From: Alteromonas lipotrueae
GTDB lineage: Bacteria > Pseudomonadota > Gammaproteobacteria > Enterobacterales > Alteromonadaceae
Assembly (NCBI RefSeq): GCF_019249215.1
Contig: NZ_JAESDI010000009.1
Location: 124,001 to 188,000, forward strand
Length of the DNA stretch: 64,000 nucleotides
Direction of reading: 5' to 3'
In this document: piece after piece, positions 42,241 to 55,895 of the stretch
Layout of the letters: the number at the start of each line of letters is the position of its first letter
Position numbering within the stretch: position 1 is the stretch's first letter
Translations under genes and position numbers: made by a program
Notes under the pieces: generated by a model
Database searches by the model: none
What the model was told of the DNA's origin: nothing
Seen by the model: only the letters and a program-made list of their open reading frames with translations

Positions 42241-44517
42241 TTAGCTAGACTCTGTTTCTTCTTTAACCGCATCAACGCCCGAATATTCAAACTCCAACTT
42301 ATCGTCGTTCAAATCTACTTTAACGTCGCCGCCTTTCGTTAATTCACCGAACAGCAATTCATTCGCAAGCTCTTTCTTAATCTCTTCTTTAATTAAGCGA
42401 GACATAGGACGGGCACCCATGGCCTTGTCATAGCCCTTCTCGGCTAAATAAGCTCTAGCTGCAGGGGTAACCTCTAAAGATACACCTTTAACGTCCAGCT
42501 GCGCCTGAAGCTCGATAATAAACTTATCGACAACCTGCAAGATAACCTCAGCATCAAGGTGATTAAACCAGATAATACCGTCTAAGCGGTTTCTGAATTC
42601 AGGGCTAAACACCTTATTGATTTCAGATAGCGCATCGTGGCTATGATCTTGCTGTTTAAAGCCAATAGACTTGCGCACGGTTTCCTGTACACCCGCATTG
42701 GTAGTCATTACCAATACCACATTTCTGAAGTCTACTTTACGACCATTATTATCGGTAAGCGTACCGTGATCCATGACCTGCAACAAAATGTTGTAGATAT
42801 CACTGTGCGCTTTCTCGATTTCATCTAGCAGTACCACTGAGTATGGATTTTTAATAACCGCATCGGTTAACAATCCACCTTGCTCAAAACCCACATAACC
42901 AGGAGGCGCACCAATCAAACGGCTTACCGCGTGGCGTTCCATGTACTCAGACATATCGAATCGAACCAACTCAACGCCCATTATTTTAGCAAGTTGCTGC
43001 GTGACTTCGGTTTTACCCACACCGGTAGGCCCTGCAAACAAGAAACTACCAATTGGCTTTTCTTCTGCACCTAAACCAGAACGCGACAGTAAAATAGCAT
43101 CGTTAAGCGTCTCTATGGCTTTGTCTTGGCCAAACACCATCATTTTAAGGTTGCGGCCAAGGTTCTTAAGTACTTCTTTGTCAGACGCTGACACAGACTT
43201 TTCAGGAATTCGGGCCATTTTCGCAATAATCTGCTCAATATCCCCTACCCCAATCGTTTTCTTACGCTTCGATTGTGGCAACAAGCGCTGGCTTGCACCG
43301 GCTTCATCCATTACGTCAATGGCCTTATCAGGCAAGTGGCGTTCGTTAATGTACTTAGCCGATAGCTCGGCGGCAGCCTGAATCGCTTTTTGTGTATAGC
43401 GAACGTTGTGATGATCTTCATATCGGCTTTTAAGGCCAAGTAGAATTTTGGTGGTATCACTTACGCTTGGCTCAGTTACATCCACTTTTTGGAAACGACG
43501 GGCCAAGGCTCTGTCTTTTTCAAAAATACCTTGGTATTCCTGATAAGTTGTTGAGCCAATACAACGAAGTTCACCGCTTGAAAGCTTAGGCTTTAGCAAG
43601 TTCGACGCATCCATAACACCGCCAGATGCTGCACCAGCACCAATGATGGTATGAATTTCATCAATAAACAGAATGGCGTCTTCGTCTTTCGACAATTCTT
43701 TCAATATCGCTTTTAAGCGTTTCTCAAAATCACCACGATATTTAGTACCCGCTAGCAAGCCACCTAAATCTAGGGAATAAACGGTACTGTTGCTGATAAC
43801 TTCAGGCACGTCTTCGTTTACAATTCGATAGGCCAACCCTTCAGCAATAGCGGTTTTACCTACACCAGCTTCACCCACTAGTAGCGGGTTGTTCTTTCTG
43901 CGACGACATAAAATCTGAATGGTGCGTTCTACTTCAGTGTCGCGCCCTATTAATGGGTCTACCTTACCTTCTTTGGCATGGCGATTTAAATCGGTAGCGT
44001 ATTTACTTAATGCCGACCCACTTTCTTCCGCACCATCACCTTCTTCACCAGAATCTGAATTAATCGGTGCGTCATCTTCGGCTTTACTCACACCGTGACT
44101 AATGAAATTAACGATATCTAAGCGGGTTACATCAGACTTTTTAAGAATGAATACGGCTTGAGACTCTTGCTCACTGAAAATAGCCACGAGTACATTGGCA
44201 CCCGTTACTTCTTCTTTGCCAGATGATTGCACATGGAAGACTGCACGTTGGAGCACGCGCTGAAAACCTAAAGTAGGCTGTGTTTCTCGTTCGTTCATTT
44301 GCTCGTCAAGAATCAACGGGGTGGTGTCTTTAACGAAAGAGATCAACTCGCTTTTAATTGCTTCAATATCCGCACCGCAGGCATGCAGTGCTTCACGGGC
44401 TGCCGAGTTATCAAGTAGCGCCAGCAATAAATGCTCGACCGTCATAAACTCATGGCGGTGTTCTCTGGCAAATACAAACGCATCGTTCAACGTCTGTTCT
44501 AATTCTTTATTTAACAT
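42241..44517 (-). CDS. clpA: ATP-dependent Clp protease ATP-binding subunit ClpA
   Basis: ClpA unfolds substrates and feeds them to ClpP. It is 758 residues. The N domain comes first (ELEQTLNDAFVFAREHRHEFMTVEH is broken here as ELEQTLNDAF and HEFMTVEHLLLALL), then D1 with Walker A GEAGVGKTAIAEG, and D2 with Walker A GPTGVGKTEVTQQL and VVLLDEIEKAHSDI. The N domain binds ClpS, which is encoded directly upstream. The C-terminal part includes GARPMSRLIKEEIKKEL. clpP is not in the window. Confidence 0.98.
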   Translation of the reverse strand: MLNKELEQTLNDAFVFAREHRHEFMTVEHLLLALLDNSAAREALHACGADIEAIKSELISFVKDTTPLILDEQMNERETQPTLGFQRVLQRAVFHVQSSGKEEVTGANVLVAIFSEQESQAVFILKKSDVTRLDIVNFISHGVSKAEDDAPINSDSGEEGDGAEESGSALSKYATDLNRHAKEGKVDPLIGRDTEVERTIQILCRRRKNNPLLVGEAGVGKTAIAEGLAYRIVNEDVPEVISNSTVYSLDLGGLLAGTKYRGDFEKRLKAILKELSKDEDAILFIDEIHTIIGAGAASGGVMDASNLLKPKLSSGELRCIGSTTYQEYQGIFEKDRALARRFQKVDVTEPSVSDTTKILLGLKSRYEDHHNVRYTQKAIQAAAELSAKYINERHLPDKAIDVMDEAGASQRLLPQSKRKKTIGVGDIEQIIAKMARIPEKSVSASDKEVLKNLGRNLKMMVFGQDKAIETLNDAILLSRSGLGAEEKPIGSFLFAGPTGVGKTEVTQQLAKIMGVELVRFDMSEYMERHAVSRLIGAPPGYVGFEQGGLLTDAVIKNPYSVVLLDEIEKAHSDIYNILLQVMDHGTLTDNNGRKVDFRNVVLVMTTNAGVQETVRKSIGFKQQDHSHDALSEINKVFSPEFRNRLDGIIWFNHLDAEVILQVVDKFIIELQAQLDVKGVSLEVTPAARAYLAEKGYDKAMGARPMSRLIKEEIKKELANELLFGELTKGGDVKVDLNDDKLEFEYSGVDAVKEETESS

Positions 44518-44541
44518 ATCGCTCGCCCTCTACAAATTGAC

Positions 44542-44862
44542 TTACGCCTGTTCCATAGTACACATAAGCGGATGACTGTGCTTACGCGCATACTGATTCA
44601 CCTGCATCACCTTGGTTTCTGCTATCTCAGCAGTAAAAATGCCACAAACCGCCTTACCTTGGTAGTGTACTGTTAGCATAATTTGATGAGCTTTCTCAGC
44701 ATCCATATTGAAAAATTGCATGAGCACTTCAATTACAAAATCCATTGGCGTGTAATCGTCGTTGTTCAACAACACTTTATACATTGGCGGCGGCTGCGGT
44801 TTTTGGCGCTGCGCGTCTTTGAGTTTTTCCCTTTCGATGCTAATGGCGTTGTCTCTACTCAT
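44542..44862 (-). CDS. clpS: ClpAP adaptor protein ClpS
   Basis: ClpS delivers N-degron substrates to ClpAP. It is 106 residues with a flexible N-terminal tail and the core motif [20 protein letters not shown], followed by [20 protein letters not shown], whose residues form the N-end binding pocket. It is 24 bp upstream of clpA and so is co-transcribed, and divergent from cspD, the conserved order. Confidence 0.98.
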   Translation of the reverse strand: MSRDNAISIEREKLKDAQRQKPQPPPMYKVLLNNDDYTPMDFVIEVLMQFFNMDAEKAHQIMLTVHYQGKAVCGIFTAEIAETKVMQVNQYARKHSHPLMCTMEQA

Positions 44863-44930
44863 AATTAATAATAGTGCTTTGTTGGCAGATGTCTCACTAA
44901 CTTTAGGATAAAATTAATTCACATTTGCTC

Positions 44931-44960
44931 TTGACATAATATGGTTAAAAAATCTACATT
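44931..44960 (+). promoter_or_regulatory. Candidate sigma-70 promoter of cspD
   Basis: A perfect -35 TTGACA at 44931-44936 is followed, 18 bases later, by TACATT at 44955-44960, a fair -10 match. It would give an untranslated leader of about 95 bases ahead of the cspD ATG at 45061. Not tested. Confidence 0.55.
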
Positions 44961-45060
44961 TTAGGGGTGACGTTGTTGTTTACAAGACACGTCACACTGC
45001 CTTCAATTATATTGTGGGGGCATAATCGTGTTAGTTCAAGGATTAAGAGGAAGTCGAAGT

Positions 45061-45279
45061 ATGGCGATTGGCAAAGTTAAATGGTTTAACAACGCGAAAG
45101 GATTTGGTTTTATTGTACCTGAAGATGGTGGCGAAGATATTTTTGCACACTACTCAACTATCCAAATGGAAGGATATCGCTCACTTAAAGCTGGTCAAGA
45201 AGTCACGTATGACGTGCAACAGGGCCCTAAAGGCCTACACGCCGAAAACATAGGCTTTAAAGAAGAACCAGAGCGTTAA
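45061..45279 (+). CDS. cspD: Cold-shock domain protein CspD
   Basis: A 72-residue single OB-fold protein with RNP-1 (KGFGFIVPE) and RNP-2 (DIFAHYS) motifs. E. coli CspD inhibits replication in stationary phase; the divergent position next to clpS-clpA supports this assignment over a general cold-shock protein. The ATG at 45061 has AGAGGA about 9 bases upstream; the longer frame to 45028 is not needed. Confidence 0.95.
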   Translation: MAIGKVKWFNNAKGFGFIVPEDGGEDIFAHYSTIQMEGYRSLKAGQEVTYDVQQGPKGLHAENIGFKEEPER

Positions 45280-45304
45280 GTAACACCGAACAAATTCTAC
45301 AGAA

Positions 45305-45343
45305 ACCTGTTGCTGCCTCCTTAGGCGGCAGTGGGTTTTTTCT
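45305..45343 (+). terminator. Intrinsic terminator after cspD
   Basis: CTGCC at 45313-45317 pairs with GGCAG at 45327-45331, with a short inner CC/GG extension, and is followed by GTGGGTTTTTTC at 45332-45342. It lies 35 bp past the cspD stop. Confidence 0.75.
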
Positions 45344-45607
45344 TAGGGAGTCGACTATCGTTCACTCTCATAGAGATGTCTGGCCTACTCTTTTTATTAA
45401 ATTTTATTTATTTCCTCGCAACGCTTCTTTTATTTATTACTTATTTTTAAATATTCTGAGCTTACTTCAGATAATTTACCTTTCTGCTTACCCATATTGT
45501 TAGATTAAATTGCACTAACCAGTAAAAAACCGAAATCAATTAGCATAAAGCTGAGTAAATGTTTATAAATTTTTACCATTAATTTTTTTATTTTCAATCA
45601 ATATAAA
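45344..45607. other. AT-rich gap between cspD and icd terminators
   Basis: About 260 bp of strongly AT-rich sequence with no ORF of note and no visible RNA gene. It lies between two convergent transcription units. Confidence 0.5.
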
Positions 45608-45643
45608 AAAAGCGCCCCTGACTATTTAACCAGGGGCGCTTTT
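45608..45643 (-). terminator. Intrinsic terminator after icd
   Basis: AAAAGCGCCCCTG at 45608-45620 pairs perfectly with CAGGGGCGCTTTT at 45631-45643 around a 10-base loop, with a U-run on the minus strand. It lies 41 bp past the icd stop. Confidence 0.93.
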
Positions 45644-45684
45644 AAATATAAGTTACTAAAAAATTAGTAACCTAATTAGTTTTA

Positions 45685-48327
<2,643 letters not shown>

Positions 48328-48870
48328 ATGGCAAACGAAAGCAAAATCGTATTATTCAACAAACCATTTCAAGTACTGTCTCAATTTACCGATGCGGACG
48401 GCCGAGAAACCCTCAAAGACTATATTGATATACCTGGGGTATATGCTGCCGGTCGATTAGACAGAGATTCCGAAGGGTTATTGGTGCTGACTAACGACGG
48501 AAAACTACAACATAAACTGGCGCACCCCGAAGCCAAGACCAGCAAAACTTATTGGGTACAAGTTGAAGGTATTCCTAACGAGGCCGCGCTAGACGCCTTA
48601 CGGAACGGCGTTGAGCTTAAAGACGGTATGACCAAACCCGCAAAAGTTGTGGCTATAGACCCACCTGAACTATGGGACAGGATCCCGCCAGTTCGTTTTC
48701 GTCAAGCTATTCCTACTAGCTGGTTGTCTATCACAATCAGTGAAGGCAGGAACCGCCAAGTTAGACGCATGACCGCCCACATTGGCTTTCCTACATTACG
48801 TTTGGTGCGCTATCGCGTGGGCAACTGGACCATTGATGGCATCGATAATGGCAAATACGTGTGTTTCTAA
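48328..48870 (+). CDS. rluE: 23S rRNA pseudouridine-2457 synthase RluE
   Basis: A 180-residue RsuA/RluE-type pseudouridine synthase without an S4 domain. [15 protein letters not shown], the catalytic Asp in [19 protein letters not shown], and the late [21 protein letters not shown] are complete. It modifies a single uridine of 23S rRNA. It is divergent from icd, the same pairing as in E. coli. Confidence 0.93.
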   Translation: MANESKIVLFNKPFQVLSQFTDADGRETLKDYIDIPGVYAAGRLDRDSEGLLVLTNDGKLQHKLAHPEAKTSKTYWVQVEGIPNEAALDALRNGVELKDGMTKPAKVVAIDPPELWDRIPPVRFRQAIPTSWLSITISEGRNRQVRRMTAHIGFPTLRLVRYRVGNWTIDGIDNGKYVCF

Positions 48871-49053
48871 CATCAGCGTTATAGTAATGCCGATTTCTTC
48901 AAATACTCAATAGTGTGTTTCTTTTTTTAATACGTCACTGTAATGATGAAACCTAACTGTGATTACGTTCATTATTAGTTATAGCTTTTTGATTTATTGA
49001 ATATTGAAATTCGGCGCTTGAAATACGCATTTAAACGACCAATTTACGCATCC

Positions 49054-49098
49054 CGACAATAAAATTTGTCGAGAAAGCAAAACGATTGAACACAATCG
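49054..49098. repeat. Two short hairpins between rluE and mnmA
   Basis: CGACAA at 49054-49059 pairs with TTGTCG at 49066-49071, and CGATTG at 49083-49088 pairs with CAATCG at 49093-49098, the latter followed by CTTTATT. They may end the rluE transcript or lie in the mnmA leader. Weak evidence. Confidence 0.35.
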
Positions 49099-49159
49099 CT
49101 TTATTATGTGAATTGGTGTGCTTTATCTGGTAAAATCCGCCACCCTGAAATCAACCTAA

Positions 49160-50286
49160 ATGAGTGTTATCTACGTTGTGACTGATATTGAATCAAACGC
49201 GAGCAAAAAAGTGATCGTCGGAATGTCCGGCGGCGTCGACTCTTCCGTTTCTGCCTACTTGCTATTACAGCAAGGCTATCAGGTAGAAGGCTTGTTCATG
49301 AAGAACTGGGAAGAAGATGATAATGATGAATATTGCTTAGCCGCCGAAGATTTAAAAGATGCACAAGCCGTCGCTGACAAATTAGGCATTGAGCTTCACA
49401 CCATCAATTTTGCCGCTGAATACTGGGATAACGTATTTGAGTATTTCCTAGAAGAATACAAAGCAGGCAGAACGCCTAACCCCGATATAATGTGCAACAA
49501 GGAAATTAAGTTTAAAGCGTTCCTTGAATTTGCCGCCGAAGACTTAGGTGCAGACTATATTGCAACCGGTCATTACGTGCGCCGCCGCCATCAAGATGGC
49601 AAGTGGCAGCTATTGCGCGGGTTGGATGAAAATAAAGATCAAAGCTACTTCCTCTATACCTTAGGTGAAGAACACGTAGCGAAAACCTTGTTCCCTGTAG
49701 GCGATATTGAAAAGCCTCTGGTACGTAAAATTGCTGAAGAACAAGGGCTAATCACCCACGACAAAAAAGATTCCACCGGCATCTGTTTTATCGGCGAACG
49801 TAAATTTAAGGACTTTTTAGGCCGCTATTTACCTGCCCAACCCGGTATTATTGAAACTGCGGAAGGGGAAGAAATTGGTAAACACGAAGGCTTGATGTAT
49901 CACACCCTCGGTCAACGCAAAGGCCTGCACATTGGTGGCCACGCAAAATACGGTGAAGAACCTTGGTATGTGGTAGATAAAGACGTAGCACGCAATGTAT
50001 TAATTGTAGGCCAAGGTGCCGACCACCCTCGCCTATACTCTAAAGGCTTGGTGGCAAAACAACTGCATTGGGTAGACCGCACGGCTATTACAGAACCTAT
50101 GCGAGCTGTGGTAAAAACCCGCTACCGTCAAACTGATATTCCCTGCGCACTCGCGCCAATCAATGATGATATGATTGAAGTCATTTTTGATGAGCCGCAA
50201 AAAGCGGTTACACCTGGTCAATCTGCCGTTTTCTACCTAGATGAAGTGTGTTTGGGCGGCGGAATTATTGAGAGCTATATTCGTTA

Positions 50287-50287
<1 letters not shown>
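49160..50287 (+). CDS. mnmA: tRNA-specific 2-thiouridylase MnmA
   Basis: MnmA makes 2-thiouridine at the wobble position of tRNA-Lys, -Glu and -Gln. It is 375 residues. The PP-loop ([16 protein letters not shown]), the insertion with MKNWEEDD, the catalytic Cys pair ([11 protein letters not shown] and [11 protein letters not shown]), and the C-terminal [13 protein letters not shown] are all visible. ATG 49160 is taken as start; the next in-frame GTG lies 6 codons later. The stop overlaps the hflD start by one base. Confidence 0.97.
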
Positions 50288-52295
<2,008 letters not shown>

Positions 52296-52320
52296 AGGCA
52301 TCGCCTTTTCCATACACTTA

Positions 52321-52347
52321 AAAACGCGGCCAGTCCGCGTTTTTTTA
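52321..52347 (+). terminator. Intrinsic terminator after purB
   Basis: AAAAACGCGG at 52321-52330 pairs with CCGCGTTTTT at 52336-52345 around a 5-base loop and runs into further T residues. Confidence 0.92.
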
Positions 52348-52363
52348 TAGTTGGGATTTAGGC

Positions 52364-53710
52364 ATGCTTACACACAAAACATTTCATTCAAAAGCGGCAA
52401 TACTTCACGCAACTGCACGCTTTTTTGCCCTGTGCTTATTGTTACAAACACCGCTATTGATGGCTTATGCTCACTACAGCGCACACCATATCGCACTGTG
52501 GTGGAATCTAACCTTTCATATTCTTTGTGCATTTACCACGCTATACCTTTGTAACAAAGGCCTGCCATCGCATGCTCGTACACTACTGTTAACCAGCTAT
52601 TACAGCTATATCGTGCTAGCGACTTTCCTATGGCGTGGTGACGTGTACATTCAGCACTTTTTATTGATTGGCTGCTTATGCTGTGTGGGAGTGTTTAGCC
52701 AGCATGAGCAACGTCCACGACTTTACTGGGGGTTACTGTTCGCCCTAACATTCTGTGTTATCGACGGCCTATTTAGCTACTCGCTTCAAGGTTGGCAGGG
52801 CGCTATTCGCCGTAGCAACAGTATTACCTTAACCCTAGCCAGCGTGGGCCTTATACTGACCTTACATGCCCATAGCCGTCGCCACCTTCATCATCTTGCT
52901 GTGAACTACCGCCATACGCGGCAATTGTTAATAAAAGCAACTCCTGCAGCCAAGCTTACAAGCGCTTTTACTCGCCCTTTGAACCGCGTTTCAAACACCC
53001 CTCACAACGGGCTTTCGCGCCACACTTCAAATAGTTTTTCAACAGGGCTAACGCGTCAAACCTTTACCTCGGCCAGTGTGTTATTTGCAGATATAAAAGG
53101 TTATCAAACGTTGGCCCCCTTGTTTGGAGAACAAAACGTAATAGAGGCTTTAGATGCATTTTACAGCCAAATAGATGTGCTCGCCGCTGCGCACAACATG
53201 TTCCCAGTAAAAACGAATGGCGATGAATACATGGCGGTTAGCGAACTGTGTATGTTCCCTCCTTCACACCCTGCAATTGGTGCGCAAAAAGGCGACCCAA
53301 ATACGCAGAATAGTTCACAGGCAAGTGCGCAGAGTCATTCACACAGTAGAATGCAAGAAAATACACATCACATAAACAACTGCGTGCTGTTTGCCCTTGC
53401 CGTTACCGCCACCTTTAAAGTTTTTGCATTAAAAGAAGGCTGGCCGTGCCAAATTCGTATTGGTGTGGCAGCAGGCCCTGTTACCGCTGGCATGCCCCAA
53501 AGGCAGCACGGCATTTTCGATGTGTGGGGTAATACAGTTAATTTGGCGTCTATGTTAGAACAACATTGCAACGGAAATTCCGTTACCGTTTGCGCTAGCA
53601 CATTTCCCCATCTACCCGCTGAAACCCAAGCTAAATTCTGCCCCATTTTAATTAATAGCAAAATAGGTCAATTGGACGCCTTCGAGCACCGACTTACTGA
53701 TACACGCTAG
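52364..53710 (+). CDS. Membrane class III nucleotidyl cyclase-like protein lacking the catalytic Arg
   Basis: A 448-residue protein. About six membrane helices fill residues 15-180 (MASE-like). A linker follows, then a class III cyclase domain from about residue 235. The first metal Asp (D243 in LFADIKGY), the adenine-selecting Lys (K283) and second metal Asp (D287) in KTNGDEYMA, the Asp of FDVWG (D386) and the transition-state Asn (N393) are in place. The Arg normally four residues after that Asn is Met397 (VNLASMLEQ). A Ser/Gln/His-rich insertion of about 45 residues splits the domain (approximately 292-340). cAMP synthesis is therefore uncertain. Single gene. Confidence 0.85.
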   Translation: MLTHKTFHSKAAILHATARFFALCLLLQTPLLMAYAHYSAHHIALWWNLTFHILCAFTTLYLCNKGLPSHARTLLLTSYYSYIVLATFLWRGDVYIQHFLLIGCLCCVGVFSQHEQRPRLYWGLLFALTFCVIDGLFSYSLQGWQGAIRRSNSITLTLASVGLILTLHAHSRRHLHHLAVNYRHTRQLLIKATPAAKLTSAFTRPLNRVSNTPHNGLSRHTSNSFSTGLTRQTFTSASVLFADIKGYQTLAPLFGEQNVIEALDAFYSQIDVLAAAHNMFPVKTNGDEYMAVSELCMFPPSHPAIGAQKGDPNTQNSSQASAQSHSHSRMQENTHHINNCVLFALAVTATFKVFALKEGWPCQIRIGVAAGPVTAGMPQRQHGIFDVWGNTVNLASMLEQHCNGNSVTVCASTFPHLPAETQAKFCPILINSKIGQLDAFEHRLTDTR

Positions 53711-53769
53711 GCTAGTAACCCTTTATAGAATAAACGATAATACCCTCATAGATGCGTGGAGATTAATTA

Positions 53770-54936
53770 ATGAAAGAATTCGATATTGAACATTTTCTAT
53801 CTCATTATTGGCAACAAAAGCCCGTAGTATTACGTGGCTTTTTTCAAGATTTTGAAGATCCTATCGATGAGCACGATTTGGCAGGCTTGGCCCAAGAAGA
53901 AGAAATAGATAGCCGACTACTAAGCTTTGAAAATACCCGTGGCAACGCTACTGATAGCACAGGCGAATGGAAAGTACATCAAGGGCCTATTCATGATTTT
54001 GAAGCCGTGTGCGAAGGGGCATGGACCCTACTCGTGCAAAGTGTAGACAGGTATGTGCACGACGTCGCTGATATTCTTGAACCCTTCCGCTTTCTTCCAA
54101 ACTGGCGCTTAGACGACCTAATGGTAAGTTTTGCCACTAAAAATGCAGGTGTTGGCGCACATATCGACCAATATGATGTGTTTTTAGTACAAGGAAAAGG
54201 GCAGCGCCGTTGGCGAGTAGGTAAGCCTGGAGAATACAAAGAAGTATTCCCACACCCTAAACTTCGTCAAATTGAAGGCTTCGAGCCTATTATTGATGAA
54301 GTACTGCACCCTGGTGATGTGCTTTATATTCCGCCGGGTTGGCCACACGACGGTAAGGCGCTGGAAGACTGCTTAACCTACTCGGTAGGCTTTCGTGCCC
54401 CTGAAACCGCTCAACTCGCCGATAGCCTGTCGTTAATGTTAGAAACCAGCGACATTAACGTGCGATTTACCGATGCAGGTAGAAAGTTGTCAATGCCTTC
54501 GGCAGTGGTTGAACCCAGCGATATCGCCGCGTTGAAAAAACAGCTCATCACGGCCATTAATTCAGATGACTTTACCCATGCGTTGCTTGAATCGTTAAGC
54601 GAACAAGGGCTTCCTGAATATCCACCCGAGCATTTATATACAGATAGCCAAATAGCCGCAGGTTTTGAAGCGGGTGTAGAGTTTGCGCCTGCACCGGGTG
54701 TACGTGCGCTCATTGCAACTGATGCTGAAAATACATCGCTTTCTCGTTCTGGTAGCTACTTTTACGTTAACGGCGAACGGTTTAGTTTTAGCAAGGAAGA
54801 TGAACAGTGGGTTCAGCTTTTAGTGAACAACGATGTTCTTTTTGCGAATATTCTGCCAGATCCCCCCTCTTTTGCGTTTTTAGCAACATTAACTACACTT
54901 ATAAACAAAGGTTACTGGGAATGGATAGAAGCATAA
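53770..54936 (+). CDS. roxA: Ribosomal protein uL16 3-hydroxylase RoxA (YcfD)
   Basis: A 2-oxoglutarate and Fe(II)-dependent JmjC oxygenase that hydroxylates an Arg of ribosomal protein uL16. It is 388 residues. The iron triad HxD...H is visible in GVGAHIDQYDVFLVQ and IPPGWPHDGKAL, with the QRRWRVGKPG strand. The start IEHFLSHYWQQKPVVLRGFF is the family opening. It is 9 bp upstream of the GNAT gene. Confidence 0.96.
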   Translation: MKEFDIEHFLSHYWQQKPVVLRGFFQDFEDPIDEHDLAGLAQEEEIDSRLLSFENTRGNATDSTGEWKVHQGPIHDFEAVCEGAWTLLVQSVDRYVHDVADILEPFRFLPNWRLDDLMVSFATKNAGVGAHIDQYDVFLVQGKGQRRWRVGKPGEYKEVFPHPKLRQIEGFEPIIDEVLHPGDVLYIPPGWPHDGKALEDCLTYSVGFRAPETAQLADSLSLMLETSDINVRFTDAGRKLSMPSAVVEPSDIAALKKQLITAINSDDFTHALLESLSEQGLPEYPPEHLYTDSQIAAGFEAGVEFAPAPGVRALIATDAENTSLSRSGSYFYVNGERFSFSKEDEQWVQLLVNNDVLFANILPDPPSFAFLATLTTLINKGYWEWIEA

Positions 54937-54945
54937 AGCACCGAT

Positions 54946-55413
54946 ATGGCTTATACGATAGAGAACGTCGATTGGGCAAGGGATAAGCATCGACTTAAAG
55001 CAATTAGGGAAGATGTATTCGTTTTGGAATGGCGAGTACCCCAAGACAGTGAATTTGATGAGCGCGATGCCAGCGCTTTTCATGTACTGCTTTTGGAAGA
55101 AGGTGAGGAAGCCAGCTTACCCATTGCAACCGGGCGGTTAACTCAGTGTGGGGAAATTGGCAGAATTGCGGTGAAACGCGGCTACCGAAACATGTCTATT
55201 TACCGCACGCTGTTTGCGGCGTTAATAGAGGTTGCCAACCACCATCAAGTTACTATCTTAACAGTTAGCTGCAGCCTTGATAGTGTGTCGTACCATCAAG
55301 GCTTAGGCTTTAAGCCCGAAGGGCAAGTGTTTATGGACGGTGGCGTAGCACGACAGCGCATGCAATGCCCTGCAGAACGTTTTCCATTCCCCGATGTTTC
55401 ACAAATGCATTAA
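54946..55413 (+). CDS. GNAT family N-acetyltransferase
   Basis: A 155-residue acetyltransferase. The acetyl-CoA-binding core is visible as IGRIAVKRGYRNMSIYRTLF (a variant of the V-x-x-x-x-R-G-x-G pattern, with Met-Ser in place of Gly) and the final YHQGLGFKPEGQVFMDGG. The opening VFVLEWRVPQDSEFDERD is like the YjcF/ElaA group. The substrate is unknown. It follows roxA closely and may be co-transcribed. Confidence 0.88.
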   Translation: MAYTIENVDWARDKHRLKAIREDVFVLEWRVPQDSEFDERDASAFHVLLLEEGEEASLPIATGRLTQCGEIGRIAVKRGYRNMSIYRTLFAALIEVANHHQVTILTVSCSLDSVSYHQGLGFKPEGQVFMDGGVARQRMQCPAERFPFPDVSQMH

Positions 55414-55448
55414 CTATCACATTAGCCATTGCATCAATAAAGGTTAAC

Positions 55449-55871
55449 TTAAACGCTTGGCCATAGCTCATCTTGGTTTTGTATGGCGTGCAGGCCTTCT
55501 GCTCTACTTTCTAATAATTCCGCATACTCCAACGACGATGCATCAGCACTGTCTGACTCGCGTAAATTTGCCGCCTTCAACTGCCACGCCATTGCGAAAT
55601 GTTTGATTGCATCGCGAGCAGTAGCCGCCGTAGACTCAGCAATGTAGTCAGTGGGTAAATCGCCACTCATCACCCAATACATTGCATTGTTAGTATCTTT
55701 TATCTTCCACACTGCCAAGTAAGGCACCAAATAGCGGCTTTCATTTGTTACGACTGATTCAAAAAGCACACCATTTGCGGCGAGGTGTTTGTTTGCTTTT
55801 TGAAATTGCTCACGCACCCATTCACTGCGCTGCTGGTCGGTCATTTCATTTTGTGGTGTATTGTCTGTCAT
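55449..55871 (-). CDS. DUF4826 family protein
   Basis: A 140-residue soluble protein of unknown function. The segments SEWVREQFQKANKHLAANG, YLVPYLAVWKIKD and YWVMSGDLPTDYI match DUF4826 members of marine gammaproteobacteria. It lies 24 bp after the large dehydrogenase gene on the same strand, so it may belong to that transcript. Confidence 0.82.
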   Translation of the reverse strand: MTDNTPQNEMTDQQRSEWVREQFQKANKHLAANGVLFESVVTNESRYLVPYLAVWKIKDTNNAMYWVMSGDLPTDYIAESTAATARDAIKHFAMAWQLKAANLRESDSADASSLEYAELLESRAEGLHAIQNQDELWPSV

Positions 55872-55895
55872 ATTATTCTCTAATCTATTTTATTT

